Of a stretch of 42,351 nt of DNA, positions 13,782 through 21,999 are shown one piece after another (the first letter of the stretch is position 1; every line of letters starts with the position of its first letter). Below the pieces are notes generated by a model. It saw only the letters and a list, made by a program, of their open reading frames with translations, was not told the DNA's origin and searched no databases. Made by a program: the position numbers and the translations under genes. Location of the stretch: the NCBI RefSeq assembly GCF_030433685.1, contig NZ_JAROCF010000002.1, forward strand, positions 1 to 42,351, read 5' to 3'. This stretch comes from Leifsonia williamsii. GTDB lineage: Bacteria; Actinomycetota; Actinomycetes; Actinomycetales; Microbacteriaceae.

Positions 13782-16361
13782 TCAGCGGTTCTCGAGCGCG
13801 ACTCGTGATGTGCGCGACTGCCTGTTGATAAGTAGCTGTGCTTGCTCGCCCGCGACCTCGCGGATCCAGCCGAACAACGTGCCATCCGGCATGACGATCG
13901 GCCGATCGCCTGGGGTCTCACGCCCCTCCGTGAGCGAGCTCATGAAGGCTGGAGTGAGCGGGATAACCGCCTCGTCGTAGCGGCCCTCGCCGATGTTCGC
14001 GACGATGCCCTGACCAGGATTGGCCTGGACGATTCCGCCGGACGCCAGACGCGGGATTTTCCCGATCGTGAGGTTGACAGCACCGCCAGTCGCGTCCTTG
14101 ATCGCTCCGGCCACACCGTTGATGCCGCCGATGACACCGTTCACTGCGTCGATGATCGAGTTGATGACGCCCGTGACGATCCCGACGATGCCGTTCCAGA
14201 TTCCGGAGAAGATCTGAACGATGCCGTCCCACGCCTTCGACCAGTTGCCCTGGAACACACCCGTAATGAACGTGATCACACCGTTCAGAACATCGGTGAT
14301 GCCCTTGATGACCGGCTGGAGGACGTTGCTGATGATGCTGATGACCGCCTGGATGATCGGGATCAGGAAGGCGAACGCGCCCTTCAGCACTCCTCCGATC
14401 ACGTTCGCGAGGAACGTCAGCACGGCGGTGAGGGGAGGGATGATCGCCGTCAGCATCTGCATCAGCGGCTGAATCAGCGCGAGGATCGGCTGTAGCAGCT
14501 GAATGAACAGGTCCAAGATCGGCTGCAGCACCGGGATCAGCGCCGCAACGATTCCGATCAGTGGTGTGAGGATCGCTGACAGCAGCGGCATGAATGCTGC
14601 GATCAGCTGCGAGATGACCGGAGCCAGCATCGCGAAGATAGGGGCCAGCATCCCGATCAACGTGGTCGCGAGATTCACGATCATCGGGATGATCGGCGCC
14701 ACGGCAGCGATCAGTTGCGTGAAGATCGGCACCAGCGTGGAGATCAGCGACGTCGCGAGTTGCAGCACCACCGGTATCAGCGGCGTGATCGCCGACACAA
14801 GCCCGGCCACGATGGGCCCGACAGCCTGGACAACAGGCATCAGAGCGGACGCCAGAATCGACACCAGCGGCAACACCGCCGAGACGATCGTCCCGAACAC
14901 TGGTGCGATGCCGGACAGCGCCGGCACCAGAGCCCCCAGAACCGCCCCGATTACCGGGACCAGTGCCCCAGCGAAGGCCGAGAAGATTCCCGTCAGCTGC
15001 GTGATTAGCGTCACCACGGACGGCAGCACCGCCACGAGTACGCCGCCAAGGATACCGACAAGCTGCGACAGGAACGGAGACACCGTCAGCAGGGCATCGG
15101 CGAGCACGCCGCCGATCGCCTGAGCCATTACCGCAAGCGCGGAACCGATGGTTCCGATGACCGGGGCCAACTGCGCGAAAACTCCGCCCAGCGTTTGCCC
15201 GAGCTGCGCGAACACCACACCGAATGCCTGCTGCAACTGCGGAGAAACCGCGATCAGGCCAGCGAGTGCACCCGCGACGATTCCGATCGGCCCGGACAGT
15301 GCCGTCAGGGGGCCTGCTAGGCCGCCGATCAGCGGGATCTTGGCGAGCAGACCGCCGAGGCCGCCTGCGCCAAGCGCAACGAATGCGCCCGCGAGGGGGG
15401 CGATGATGCTGGTCAGCGGGGCGAGCTTCTCCTTCAGAGACGCCAGCCCGCCGTCCGCTCCGGTGATGAAACCGGTGAATGCTTGAATCGCCGGGTTGAG
15501 TACCGACCCAAGCTTCTGCCCAAAACTGCCGGCCAGCGTCTCGAGGGGAGACATAGCCTGAGTGACCGCCACGATGCTCGGCGCTATCTCTGGGAACACC
15601 CCGCCGAGGGCGCCTGCACCGATTCGAGAAAGAGCAGCCTTGAAGTTGTCGAAGGCGCCCGGGATGGTCTTACCCATCTCCTGCGCGACCGTGCCGGACG
15701 CCGTTGTCATCGCCTTCTGGAAGTCGGCGAACCCGATCTCGCCCGCGGAGGCCATGTCGAACACCGCGTCAGCGGTCGTCCCGAACTGCTTCGCGAGCGC
15801 CTGATAGATCGGGATGCCACGGTCGGCGACCTGCTGCAGGACGTCGTTCTGAGCCTTGCCCGTGGAGGCGACCTTGTTGTAGATCGACCCCATCTCGTCG
15901 AGCCCGACACCAGCAGTGGCGGCGGAGTTAGCGACGGACTTCAGGACACCCTCAAGCTCCTCACCGGGCTTGATGCCGGCCGCCACAGCGCCCGCAGCAA
16001 CGGTGGCCGCGTCACCGAGTCCGAACGCCGTCCCACGGACCGCGTTCAGGGCGTTCTTCATGATCCCGTTGACGGTGTCCGCGTCGTTCCCGAGACCGGT
16101 GAGCTTCGCCCGCGCGACGTCGATGTTGTTCAGGCGAGCGAAACCACCCGCAAGCGCAGCACCAATACCCGCCGCAGCGGTAGCCACAGCAGCGGTAGCC
16201 GTGCCCTTCAGTGCGGATCCGAGGCCGGCGACAATCCCTCCGCCGACCTTCGCGCCCACAGCCTTGCCAGCCGCGTCGCCGCCGAGCTGCTTCTCGATCT
16301 GGCCCTGCGCGCCCTTGGAGACCGGGATGATGGTTACTTCAGCGACGGCTGCTTCGGTCAT
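13782..16361 (-). CDS. tail tape measure protein (859 aa)
   Basis: This is the longest gene in the window. The N-terminal ~300 residues contain the usual tape-measure domain (AVRGTAFGLGDAATVAAGAV, GVGLDEMGSIYNKVASTGKA, AMTTASGTVAQEMGKTIPGA). Residues about 310-680 are a very long hydrophobic, helical, low-complexity region rich in P-I-I/V, followed by a Gly/Ala-rich tail and a short soluble end. Tape measure length sets tail length at roughly 0.15 nm per residue, which predicts a tail of about 130 nm and thus a siphovirus. It follows the frameshifted chaperone pair across a hairpin. Confidence 0.92.
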   Translation of the reverse strand: MTEAAVAEVTIIPVSKGAQGQIEKQLGGDAAGKAVGAKVGGGIVAGLGSALKGTATAAVATAAAGIGAALAGGFARLNNIDVARAKLTGLGNDADTVNGIMKNALNAVRGTAFGLGDAATVAAGAVAAGIKPGEELEGVLKSVANSAATAGVGLDEMGSIYNKVASTGKAQNDVLQQVADRGIPIYQALAKQFGTTADAVFDMASAGEIGFADFQKAMTTASGTVAQEMGKTIPGAFDNFKAALSRIGAGALGGVFPEIAPSIVAVTQAMSPLETLAGSFGQKLGSVLNPAIQAFTGFITGADGGLASLKEKLAPLTSIIAPLAGAFVALGAGGLGGLLAKIPLIGGLAGPLTALSGPIGIVAGALAGLIAVSPQLQQAFGVVFAQLGQTLGGVFAQLAPVIGTIGSALAVMAQAIGGVLADALLTVSPFLSQLVGILGGVLVAVLPSVVTLITQLTGIFSAFAGALVPVIGAVLGALVPALSGIAPVFGTIVSAVLPLVSILASALMPVVQAVGPIVAGLVSAITPLIPVVLQLATSLISTLVPIFTQLIAAVAPIIPMIVNLATTLIGMLAPIFAMLAPVISQLIAAFMPLLSAILTPLIGIVAALIPVLQPILDLFIQLLQPILALIQPLMQMLTAIIPPLTAVLTFLANVIGGVLKGAFAFLIPIIQAVISIISNVLQPVIKGITDVLNGVITFITGVFQGNWSKAWDGIVQIFSGIWNGIVGIVTGVINSIIDAVNGVIGGINGVAGAIKDATGGAVNLTIGKIPRLASGGIVQANPGQGIVANIGEGRYDEAVIPLTPAFMSSLTEGRETPGDRPIVMPDGTLFGWIREVAGEQAQLLINRQSRTSRVALENR

Positions 16362-16385
16362 CCCGGCCTCCCTCGGACATGAGAA

Positions 16386-16405
16386 AAGCCACCCGAAGGT
16401 GGCTT
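16386..16405 (-). terminator. hairpin between tail chaperone and tape measure
   Basis: AAGCCACC (16386-16393) and GGTGGCTT (16398-16405) pair around a 4-nt loop. Read on the minus strand the stem is followed by TTC after its terminal TT, giving a TTTTC run, like an intrinsic terminator. It sits on the stop codon of the frameshift product and probably lowers tape measure mRNA relative to the structural genes before it. Confidence 0.65.
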
Positions 16406-17068
16406 ATCGGCCGGCGTTCCGGCGCAGCTTTTCGATCGCTTCCTGCGGTGGAAGTTCGGTCTGACCGAACCGTTCCCCGCCGGGTGTCTTCCAGGGCCGC
16501 TTCAACGGCTTCCACTTCTTCCCGGCATGGATCCGCCCGGTGAGGTCCATGAGGTCGAGCAGCAGCATCCCCTCACGCGACAGCGGGTACTTCCACCCGT
16601 GAATAGCGGCGTGCAGTGGGGATTCGGGGAGGGTCGCGGCGACGCTGATGTACGCCAACGCCTCCGCCGGCCGTCGAGTGATGTCCTCCGCCTTGAACCC
16701 GCCCCGCCGGAGTTCGAAAACGAACTGGTCCGGGTAGCGGGCGAGCAGGTCGCGGAGTTCTAGGCTTTTCCCAGTTCGACGTACTCCATCCACGCCGGGA
16801 GGATGACGCCGATGTCGTCTAGATCGAGCTTGGAGCGCTGCTCCTTGGGGATGACGTGCTCGTACAGGAACGTTCCGGTCGCAGAGGCGACCATGTTCTC
16901 GTACGCGGCCTTCTGTTGCCCAGCCATCACCTTCGGCTTCGGGATGGAGTCGATGATGCTCAGCAGCTCGCTTGGGACGGCGCCCGGGAGCGGGCCGATC
17001 TTCACGTCGCCGTAGTTGATCAGCAGTTCTTCCCGCTTTTTTGCCGGAGTCAGGTCGATGGTTGCCAC
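16404..17068 (-). CDS. tail assembly chaperone, -1 frameshift product (about 221 aa)
   Basis: Ribosomes that slip -1 at the GGGAAAA heptamer (16772-16766) leave the 102-aa frame just before its stop and continue in the overlapping frame with SLELRDLLARYPDQF to the stop at 16404. This gives the long gpGT-type chaperone known from lambda and most siphoviruses. The extension holds a helical domain (AEALAYISVAATLPESPLHA) and a basic C-terminus (PQEAIEKLRRNAGR). Both forms should bind the tape measure protein during tail assembly. The second frame has no start codon of its own with a ribosome site near the junction, which supports frameshifting. Confidence 0.88.
16760..17068 (-). CDS. tail assembly chaperone, short form (102 aa)
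   Basis: The unshifted gpG-type product starts MATIDLTPAKKREELLI and ends at TAG right after the slippery heptamer. Length and position (between tail tube and tape measure) are typical. The AAAGGAGAGCCAATCGTGGC region upstream carries a strong AAAGGAG ribosome site. Confidence 0.9.
   Translation of the reverse strand: MATIDLTPAKKREELLINYGDVKIGPLPGAVPSELLSIIDSIPKPKVMAGQQKAAYENMVASATGTFLYEHVIPKEQRSKLDLDDIGVILPAWMEYVELGKA
16766..16772 (-). other. programmed -1 frameshift site GGGAAAA
   Basis: In the short frame the codons read CTG GGA AAA GCC TAG; the heptamer G-GGA-AAA fits the X-XXY-YYZ rule for -1 slippage. The stop codon comes two codons later, so unshifted ribosomes end at once and shifted ones make the long chaperone. 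Confidence 0.88.
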
Positions 17069-17113
17069 GATTGGCTCTCCTTTGCTCAGGTGGGTTGCTC
17101 AGGGTTGAAGGGT

Positions 17114-17148
17114 GGGACGGGGAGCCCCTGAGCCGAACTCCCCGCCCC
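17114..17148 (-). terminator. GC-rich hairpin after major tail protein gene
   Basis: GGGACGGGGAG (17114-17124) pairs with CTCCCCGCCCC (17138-17148) with one mismatch. It lies just after the tail tube stop on the minus strand, without a T-tract. Likely an attenuator or mRNA-protecting stem that favours tail tube expression over the chaperones. Confidence 0.55.
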
Positions 17149-17155
17149 GGTCTTG

Positions 17156-17911
17156 TTAGGCGTGCGCGCCGGCCGCCCAGGCAGTGCCCGACCAGTTGAA
17201 GTCGTAGCTGCCGACGGTGATCTTCTGACCGCTGGTCCAGGCCGTGGTCGGGTTCGCGACGTAGCCAAGCGCGGCGAGCTTGCCCGCGTTCGTGGAGTCC
17301 TGCGCGGTCACGGTCGCCTCGGCGGGGAACACCGTTCCCGGCGCTGCTGAGGCCTTGTTCGCTGTCGCGAGGGCCGGGTAGAAGCGACGCTCGGTTGCGC
17401 CGTCGATCGCGGCGGATGCGTACGCCTTGATGGTGATCTCGTAGCCGATGGGGTCGCTGCCCGAGTACACCTGGTCTCCGACCTCGGAGATCTCCGCGTC
17501 CGGCATCCACACCCGGATGATGTCGTCACCGTCCAGGACGTCGAACACGAACGACTTGCGTCCACCCGACGACGAAGGGTCCACATCGAAACTGCCGTCC
17601 GCGTTCACCGTCGTGCCGAAGTACAGCTCCACGGTTTCCCGGTTGGTCTGGATCAGCGTGAGCTGGTACGAAACCGACGCATCCGTGGTTACGGTACGGA
17701 CAAGCGCACCCCGCTGCCACGCCTTGATGTCGTTCGTCGACCGATCCGTCGTACGAGTCGTCCCATCCTCGGACAGGTAGCCGAGGTTGTGGAACGCGTC
17801 AGGCAGCTCGGACGAAGCCGAAGTGGGTCCAGTGGTGCCGGTCGGGGCGACGTACCACGCGCCCGTGACGGCGACGTTGACCTCTGCCGAATCGAGAGTT
17901 CCAGTTGCCAT
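17156..17911 (-). CDS. major tail (tube) protein (251 aa)
   Basis: The ATG at 17911 has GGGAGG upstream. The N-terminus (DSAEVNVAVTGAWYVAPTGT and LGYLSEDGTTRTTDRS) and core (GYEITIKAYASAAIDGATER) match actinophage tail tube subunits of the lambda gpV fold. The C-terminal ~55 residues look like a small Ig-like or sugar-binding-type decoration domain (TVTAQDSTNAGKLAALGYVA, KITVGSYDFNWSGTAWAA). Hairpins flank the gene on both sides, as expected for a highly expressed virion gene. Confidence 0.85.
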   Translation of the reverse strand: MATGTLDSAEVNVAVTGAWYVAPTGTTGPTSASSELPDAFHNLGYLSEDGTTRTTDRSTNDIKAWQRGALVRTVTTDASVSYQLTLIQTNRETVELYFGTTVNADGSFDVDPSSSGGRKSFVFDVLDGDDIIRVWMPDAEISEVGDQVYSGSDPIGYEITIKAYASAAIDGATERRFYPALATANKASAAPGTVFPAEATVTAQDSTNAGKLAALGYVANPTTAWTSGQKITVGSYDFNWSGTAWAAGAHA

Positions 17912-17937
17912 GTTTGCCTCCCAGGGCACATGAAAAG

Positions 17938-17955
17938 AGCGCCCCGTGAGGCGCT
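17938..17955 (-). terminator. hairpin before major tail protein gene
   Basis: AGCGCC (17938-17943) pairs with GGCGCT (17950-17955) around a 6-nt loop; on the minus strand CTTTTC follows. It stands 26 bp before the tail tube start and may be a partial terminator or a 5' mRNA stabiliser. Confidence 0.5.
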
Positions 17956-17979
17956 GGTGAATGGTTGATGCTCAGGGGT

Positions 17980-18402
17980 TCAGCGGAACTCGCGGCCGCG
18001 ACGCGTGACGTTCACGACCATGTACTGCTGAAACTGTGTGGTGTCGTTCGGCACCGGCACGGGACCGGCGGTGACACGTGAAGCTGTGATTGGTTTGCCG
18101 TCGATGATCCCCAGCGGGGCGGTCGCCTCGAAGACCGCGCGGATAAGTGCGGCGAGGTCTTCACAGTCGCCTTCGTCGTCGGCGTAGACGTTCACCCGGA
18201 GAGTCGTGTCATCGAGAGTGTCGAAGGCGCCGAGGCCGGGACCAGGGACGATCGTAACCATGCGCCTCTTGCCAGCGATCACCTGATTGGAGACAGCAGC
18301 CCCCGTGGTAAAAGGCTCGGGCCGCTCCGAAAGGATCGTCTTCACCTTCGCGATCACCGGCGCAGTTAGTGCTTCGTAGATCACGCTAATGGTGCCGCTC
18401 AC
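17980..18402 (-). CDS. tail terminator-type protein (140 aa)
   Basis: An alpha/beta protein (SVIYEALTAPVIAKVKTIL; TTLRVNVYADDEGDCEDLAA; FQQYMVVNVTRRGRE) in the order expected for the tail terminator/completion protein, last in the connector set and directly before the tail tube. Its start overlaps the upstream gene by ATGA. Assignment rests on position and fold pattern. Confidence 0.65.
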   Translation of the reverse strand: MSGTISVIYEALTAPVIAKVKTILSERPEPFTTGAAVSNQVIAGKRRMVTIVPGPGLGAFDTLDDTTLRVNVYADDEGDCEDLAALIRAVFEATAPLGIIDGKPITASRVTAGPVPVPNDTTQFQQYMVVNVTRRGREFR

Positions 18403-18731
18403 GATCGCCGCTCCTGGCGCTTCCGTTCACGGACCTTGTACGCACGAGTCCGCTTCGGTTCATGTGCGGAAGCGATGGTCGACTGCAGCGCCGAAAGCGC
18501 TTCACCCGTTTTCGTTTCCTGCTCCATGGGGATGCTCGTGGCGACGACCGCTCGCGCGCGACGACCGCCACCACGAACTGTGCGGGATGTCGTGACCTCA
18601 ACAGAGCCACCCGGCAGCTTCGACGCCACCCGCCCTCCGATGTTGCGGAGGAACGACTGCATTTCCGGGCCGGCCATGACCTGGTTACCCCAAGCCGCCT
18701 GGTTGATCTTGACCTTGATGCCCTTGGCCAC
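18399..18731 (-). CDS. HK97 gp10-like head-tail connector (110 aa)
   Basis: A basic protein with an N-terminal strand-helix (MAKGIKVKINQAAWGNQVMA) and a central GGSVEVTTSRTVRGGGRRAR loop, as in gp10-type tail-completion/connector proteins. It lies between the head-closure-like protein and the tail terminator. The C-terminus is strongly basic (RTRAYKVRERKRQERR). Confidence 0.65.
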   Translation of the reverse strand: MAKGIKVKINQAAWGNQVMAGPEMQSFLRNIGGRVASKLPGGSVEVTTSRTVRGGGRRARAVVATSIPMEQETKTGEALSALQSTIASAHEPKRTRAYKVRERKRQERRS

Positions 18732-18741
18732 GAGTTCCCCC

Positions 18742-19080
18742 TCAGTCAGTGGTGAAGGTGGTTCGACGGACGACGACTACCGTGCCGATCGGAATGTTGG
18801 CGCTATTCCTCCACACCGCTTCACGGCCTTCGGACTGGTACTCATCGCCGCGGATCACCCACCGATCGTCGGGCTCTGCGTCGACCATGTTCGGGTGTCG
18901 GAAGTACAGCGTCCCTCCGTCCACAGCTGTGACGGAGTCGAGGCCTCGCGTATCGTCCACCACGACGGGGGCGAAGACGTGCGCCACCTGCTGAGAGGTG
19001 CTCTGCGTGTACACGGGCTTGCCGTATCGGTCTTGTTCTCCGCTATCTACAAGGCGGATACGGGTGACGTTCTCGGCCAT
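18742..19080 (-). CDS. head closure-type connector (112 aa)
   Basis: A beta-rich small protein (TRIRLVDSGEQDRYGKPVYT, VDGGTLYFRHPNMV, DDRWVIRGDEYQSEG) matching the size, place and strand pattern of head-tail connector/stopper proteins of HK97/SPP1-type phages. It overlaps the adaptor gene by ATGA. Confidence 0.65.
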   Translation of the reverse strand: MAENVTRIRLVDSGEQDRYGKPVYTQSTSQQVAHVFAPVVVDDTRGLDSVTAVDGGTLYFRHPNMVDAEPDDRWVIRGDEYQSEGREAVWRNSANIPIGTVVVVRRTTFTTD

Positions 19081-19475
19081 CAGAGCATCCTTGAGCGCAC
19101 GCGGAATGACCGCACAGGGCTGCGTCCCGGGAGCAAGTCAGCAAGGTCCGCGCTTTCGATGTACAGTTCGCCGCTCGACAGGCTCGAGTCGATCGTCTTC
19201 GACGTGGAAAACGGGCCTGTCGTCTCGCTGATCTGCCGTAGCGCTTCCGGGTTCATCAGAACCCGCTTCACTGCGTTCACCACGGCTACGCGTGCAGCCT
19301 GCGCCGTGAGGTCGTCGGCGGTGACCATGGCGTCCATGTCTCGCCCACGCCGACGCGCAGCGAGTCGCAGCTTCAGCGACGCCTGCTCGAGAAGGGCTTT
19401 CGCAACGAGCACCTGTTCAGGAGTGAGAGGCTGCCAGACCTCCGCGACATCATCCGGGTCAGCAAATGCAGCCAT
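19080..19475 (-). CDS. head-tail adaptor, Gp19/Gp15-like (131 aa)
   Basis: Starts at the ATG of 19475 (MAAFADPDDVAEVWQPLTPE) with GAGAGG upstream. The N-terminal phrase and helical body (VLVAKALLEQASLKLRL, RVAVVNAVKRVLMNPEALRQ) match the Gp19/Gp15/Gp42-type adaptor family that sits under the portal. The C-terminus (LLPGRSPVRSFRVRSRML) is basic. Confidence 0.75.
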   Translation of the reverse strand: MAAFADPDDVAEVWQPLTPEQVLVAKALLEQASLKLRLAARRRGRDMDAMVTADDLTAQAARVAVVNAVKRVLMNPEALRQISETTGPFSTSKTIDSSLSSGELYIESADLADLLPGRSPVRSFRVRSRML

Positions 19476-19494
19476 GGCAGCCTCTCTCCCTGAG

Positions 19495-19827
19495 TTACTC
19501 GGTGGGGACGCCAGCAGCGTCGAGTGCGGCGATGATGTCCTTGCGAGTTGCGTCGTCTTCGACCGCCACCTGATGCGCAGCGGCGTAAGAGAGCCACGCA
19601 TCGACGGTCGCCCTGGGTCCGCTCTTGGGCGGAACCTCGGACGGCGGCTTCACCTCGGCGGGCTTGTCAGCGGCCGGCGCAGCCTTGATGGGACGGCTTT
19701 CACCAGCCCACGCATTGGGGTTGGTGATGAGTTTCTGCGCCCAAGCGGGCACGGTGTCCCCAGGTCCGAAGATCTGGGGGACACCGTGCTCGTCGTAGAC
19801 GTGGACGGTGCTTTTCAGCTCGGCCAC
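19495..19827 (-). CDS. head-associated hypothetical protein (110 aa)
   Basis: GTG start at 19827 with AAGAAGGGAA upstream. The N-terminal half is a beta unit (STVHVYDEHGVPQIFGPGDT, PAWAQKLI), the middle a Lys/Pro-rich linker and the last ~40 residues a small helical SAP/Rho-N-like domain (TRKDIIAALDAAGVPTE). Such proteins often follow the capsid gene in actinophages. The role is unknown. Confidence 0.65.
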   Translation of the reverse strand: MAELKSTVHVYDEHGVPQIFGPGDTVPAWAQKLITNPNAWAGESRPIKAAPAADKPAEVKPPSEVPPKSGPRATVDAWLSYAAAHQVAVEDDATRKDIIAALDAAGVPTE

Positions 19828-19839
19828 GGTGTTCCCTTC

Positions 19840-20883
19840 TTAGAGGACGTCAGCGGAGAAGCTGAGGTCCGCGTTGGCGAGGACCGGGAGCGCGATCGCG
19901 TCGGAAATCACCTCGGCGATCATCGGCGGCTTCTCGCCCCGGTATGCGCCGACGACGAGTCCGGGCTGCTCGCCGTCCTCGATGCCGTACGCCGGGTCGA
20001 GCGACGTGAGGGTCTGACCCCAGAACGTGGCGCCGAGCTCGGTGCCCTCCCAGTCGTCCGTCGCCACGGGGGCGGGGAGGAGCAGGAGACGGTCGTCCGG
20101 GATGACCTTCGTCGCCACACCGTTGACGTTCACACGGCGGTCGTAGACGACGATCGGAGGAAGGCCGGCGCCCTCGATGATCGCGTCCACGTCCGCACGG
20201 GTGGCCGGGCGGGCGCCACCGTTGATCAGCTGCGTCTGGAACTCGGTCCCTGCAGCGAGGGCACGGAGCACACGAGTGGACATCAGCAGAGCACCGGGCG
20301 CGACCCCGTTGTCGGCGATGTACGTGTCCGTCCACGTCTGCAGGTCAGCGAGCCGCGACACCGAACCGGTCGACCATGCCGAGGCAGCAGTCACAGTGTG
20401 CCCCGCGGAGCGACCGAAGTCGTCGTCGGACTGGAACTTGCCACCGAAGTTGGTCGGGTTGATGGTCGCCTTGCCGGTGGCGAGGACGATGCCGCGCAGC
20501 CGCTCGACGGAGTCCGCGACAGCGCGAGCGACGCGCCCCGTGGTGTTGAGGACGGCCTGCAGCATCTGGTCGTCACCCGCGTTGCGGGCCCGAAGCTGCT
20601 GATACTCCGACACGGGGATGTTCTGGCCGACAGCAGGCAGTTCGAGGGTCACTCGCTTGCCGCTGGGGCCCTTCCCGATCTCCGGTTCGGCGTCGTAGGC
20701 GCGCCACTGGGCGATGTCGACCAGACCAGTGGACCCCTGCATGAAGCGCACGACGATGTCGGCAACCTCACGGTTCGGGAGGAACTGGGCAAGGGTGCCC
20801 TTGCTGGCCTCGTAGTCTGCGAGCGAGGCCCGCGCATACCCGGTCAGAGTGGCCGGGTCGATGACGTCAGTCCAAAGTGCCAT
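19840..20883 (-). CDS. major capsid protein, lambda gpE-type (347 aa)
   Basis: The start MALWTDVIDPATLTGYARAS, the central NIPVSEYQQLRARNAGDDQM and the C-terminus (VVGAYRGEKPPMIAEVISDA, LPVLANADLSFSADVL) match the major capsid protein E family with the HK97 fold. Typical length is 330-350 aa. It lies after decoration and scaffold genes, as in lambda-like head modules. Confidence 0.9.
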   Translation of the reverse strand: MALWTDVIDPATLTGYARASLADYEASKGTLAQFLPNREVADIVVRFMQGSTGLVDIAQWRAYDAEPEIGKGPSGKRVTLELPAVGQNIPVSEYQQLRARNAGDDQMLQAVLNTTGRVARAVADSVERLRGIVLATGKATINPTNFGGKFQSDDDFGRSAGHTVTAASAWSTGSVSRLADLQTWTDTYIADNGVAPGALLMSTRVLRALAAGTEFQTQLINGGARPATRADVDAIIEGAGLPPIVVYDRRVNVNGVATKVIPDDRLLLLPAPVATDDWEGTELGATFWGQTLTSLDPAYGIEDGEQPGLVVGAYRGEKPPMIAEVISDAIALPVLANADLSFSADVL

Positions 20884-20898
20884 GACTGGTCACTCCTT

Positions 20899-21282
20899 TC
20901 AGGCGAAGACGATCGTGGTCGCGTCCTTCGCAGCCAGGGGCTTCGCGAAGTTCGCGTAGGGCACCTTGGCGACGTTGACACGGCCGTGGTCGATGATGGG
21001 AGCCGCGAAGTCGGTGGTGCCGACAACGGGCTGGTCGGTGAGGATGAAGCCGGCGAGGATGCCTGCTCCGGTCGTCGTACCGGTGGTCACGTCGTACGGG
21101 ACGGCGAGGCCACTGACGATGGCGACGGGGGTACCCGACGGGATGTATCCGTTCGGATAGTGCGTGTTGGCAGTGAACGTCGAGATGTCGATCGTCTCGG
21201 TACGCGCGTTGCGGATACCGTGCGACGAGCCGAGCCAGGACTGGTCACCGCCGCCGACGCTCTCAGTCTTCAGACGAGGCAT
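20899..21282 (-). CDS. head decoration protein, gpD-like (127 aa)
   Basis: The ATG at 21282 follows AAAGGA. The sequence (ETIDISTFTANTHYPNGYIP, GAGILAGFILTDQP, INHGRVN-like VIDHGRVNVAKVP pattern around residues 95-108) resembles lambda gpD-type decoration proteins that bind three-fold sites and strengthen the capsid. It is placed between scaffold and capsid genes. Confidence 0.75.
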   Translation of the reverse strand: MPRLKTESVGGGDQSWLGSSHGIRNARTETIDISTFTANTHYPNGYIPSGTPVAIVSGLAVPYDVTTGTTTGAGILAGFILTDQPVVGTTDFAAPIIDHGRVNVAKVPYANFAKPLAAKDATTIVFA

Positions 21283-21296
21283 GGCTGTGTTCCTTT

Positions 21297-21923
21297 CTAG
21301 GAATCGGTCTTCTTGGTTTTGCGGTTGGCGAAGAGGTCTGCCCCCGCGCCGACGCCCTTGGCGGGCTCGTTGTTGCCGCGTCGCCCTTGGCCGAGGTCGA
21401 TGCCCTTCTTCTGAGCTGTCGCCTCGGTCGAGTTTGCATCGACCCACGCGTTGATCGCGTCGATGTCAGCAGCTCCGTCCTTGACGAACTGACTCCGGTT
21501 CAGGTCAAGCAGCGCGCTCGGGTCCGGGATCCGCCCGGTGAGCGCCCTAGCCAGGGCGTTGTTCACGCGCTCGGCTGCGAGCTGAGCGCGGATCTCCGCG
21601 CGGCCCTCTTCCCTGGCCGCGTCCAGAGCGTTCTGCTCCGCGGTCTGGGTCTTCTGCCGAAGCTCAGCGTTGTCCTTCTCGAGCTGGGCGATCTTCTCCG
21701 GAGTCCATTCACCGAAGGCCTTCACGCGGCCTTCGTGCTTGCGGGACTGGTGCAGGTGGTAGGCCGCCTGCTGCTCCGGCGTCATTTCCTTGACAGGAGT
21801 GTTCGCCGGGAAGCCGGTGTCGCCACCAGTGTTGGTGTCACCGCCTTCTCCACCCGCGTTCTCCTCGTCGGTGATGAAGCGCAGGCGTGGGTTTCGGATG
21901 AGGATGCCGCCTCGAGTGAACAT
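21297..21923 (-). CDS. scaffolding protein (208 aa)
   Basis: Start at the ATG of 21923. The central region is a long charged helix likely to form coiled coil (KIAQLEKDNAELRQKTQTAE, ARAALTGRIPDPSALLDL-type end at residues 135-160), with a flexible acidic N-terminus (GGEGGDTNTGGDTG) and a basic C-terminus (ANRKTKKTDS) suited to bind capsid protein. This is the standard build of siphovirus scaffolds. The ribosome site lies in a pair of CCCATGTCGGG elements also present before terS. Confidence 0.85.
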   Translation of the reverse strand: MFTRGGILIRNPRLRFITDEENAGGEGGDTNTGGDTGFPANTPVKEMTPEQQAAYHLHQSRKHEGRVKAFGEWTPEKIAQLEKDNAELRQKTQTAEQNALDAAREEGRAEIRAQLAAERVNNALARALTGRIPDPSALLDLNRSQFVKDGAADIDAINAWVDANSTEATAQKKGIDLGQGRRGNNEPAKGVGAGADLFANRKTKKTDS

Positions 21924-21934
21924 GCTGGTTGTCT

Positions 21935-21968
21935 CCCATGTCGGGTGTTTGGGTTCCCCATGTCGGGG
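21935..21968 (-). promoter_or_regulatory. paired CCCGACATGGG elements before scaffold gene
   Basis: On the minus strand CCCGACATGGG occurs twice, 22 bp apart; the distal copy extends to CCCC-GACAT-GGGG (21956-21968), a 4-bp stem with a 5-nt loop. The proximal copy runs into the ribosome site (GGGAGA) of the scaffold gene. An identical pair precedes terS. Likely a translational or transcriptional control element. Confidence 0.6.
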
Positions 21969-21999
21969 CTCACCACCCAGGAAGGGTGGAAGTTCGTGG

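Noticed and set aside
16404..17510. 368-codon minus-strand frame as a single protein
   Set aside because: Its first two-thirds read the tail tube and short chaperone genes in the wrong frame; only the part after the GGGAAAA site is used, through frameshifting.
18436..21300. 954-codon open frame on the plus strand across the head-connector and capsid genes
   Set aside because: It is antisense to nine well-supported structural genes, has no ribosome site, and its composition (Arg/Asp/Val-rich) is the shadow of GC-rich coding sequence.
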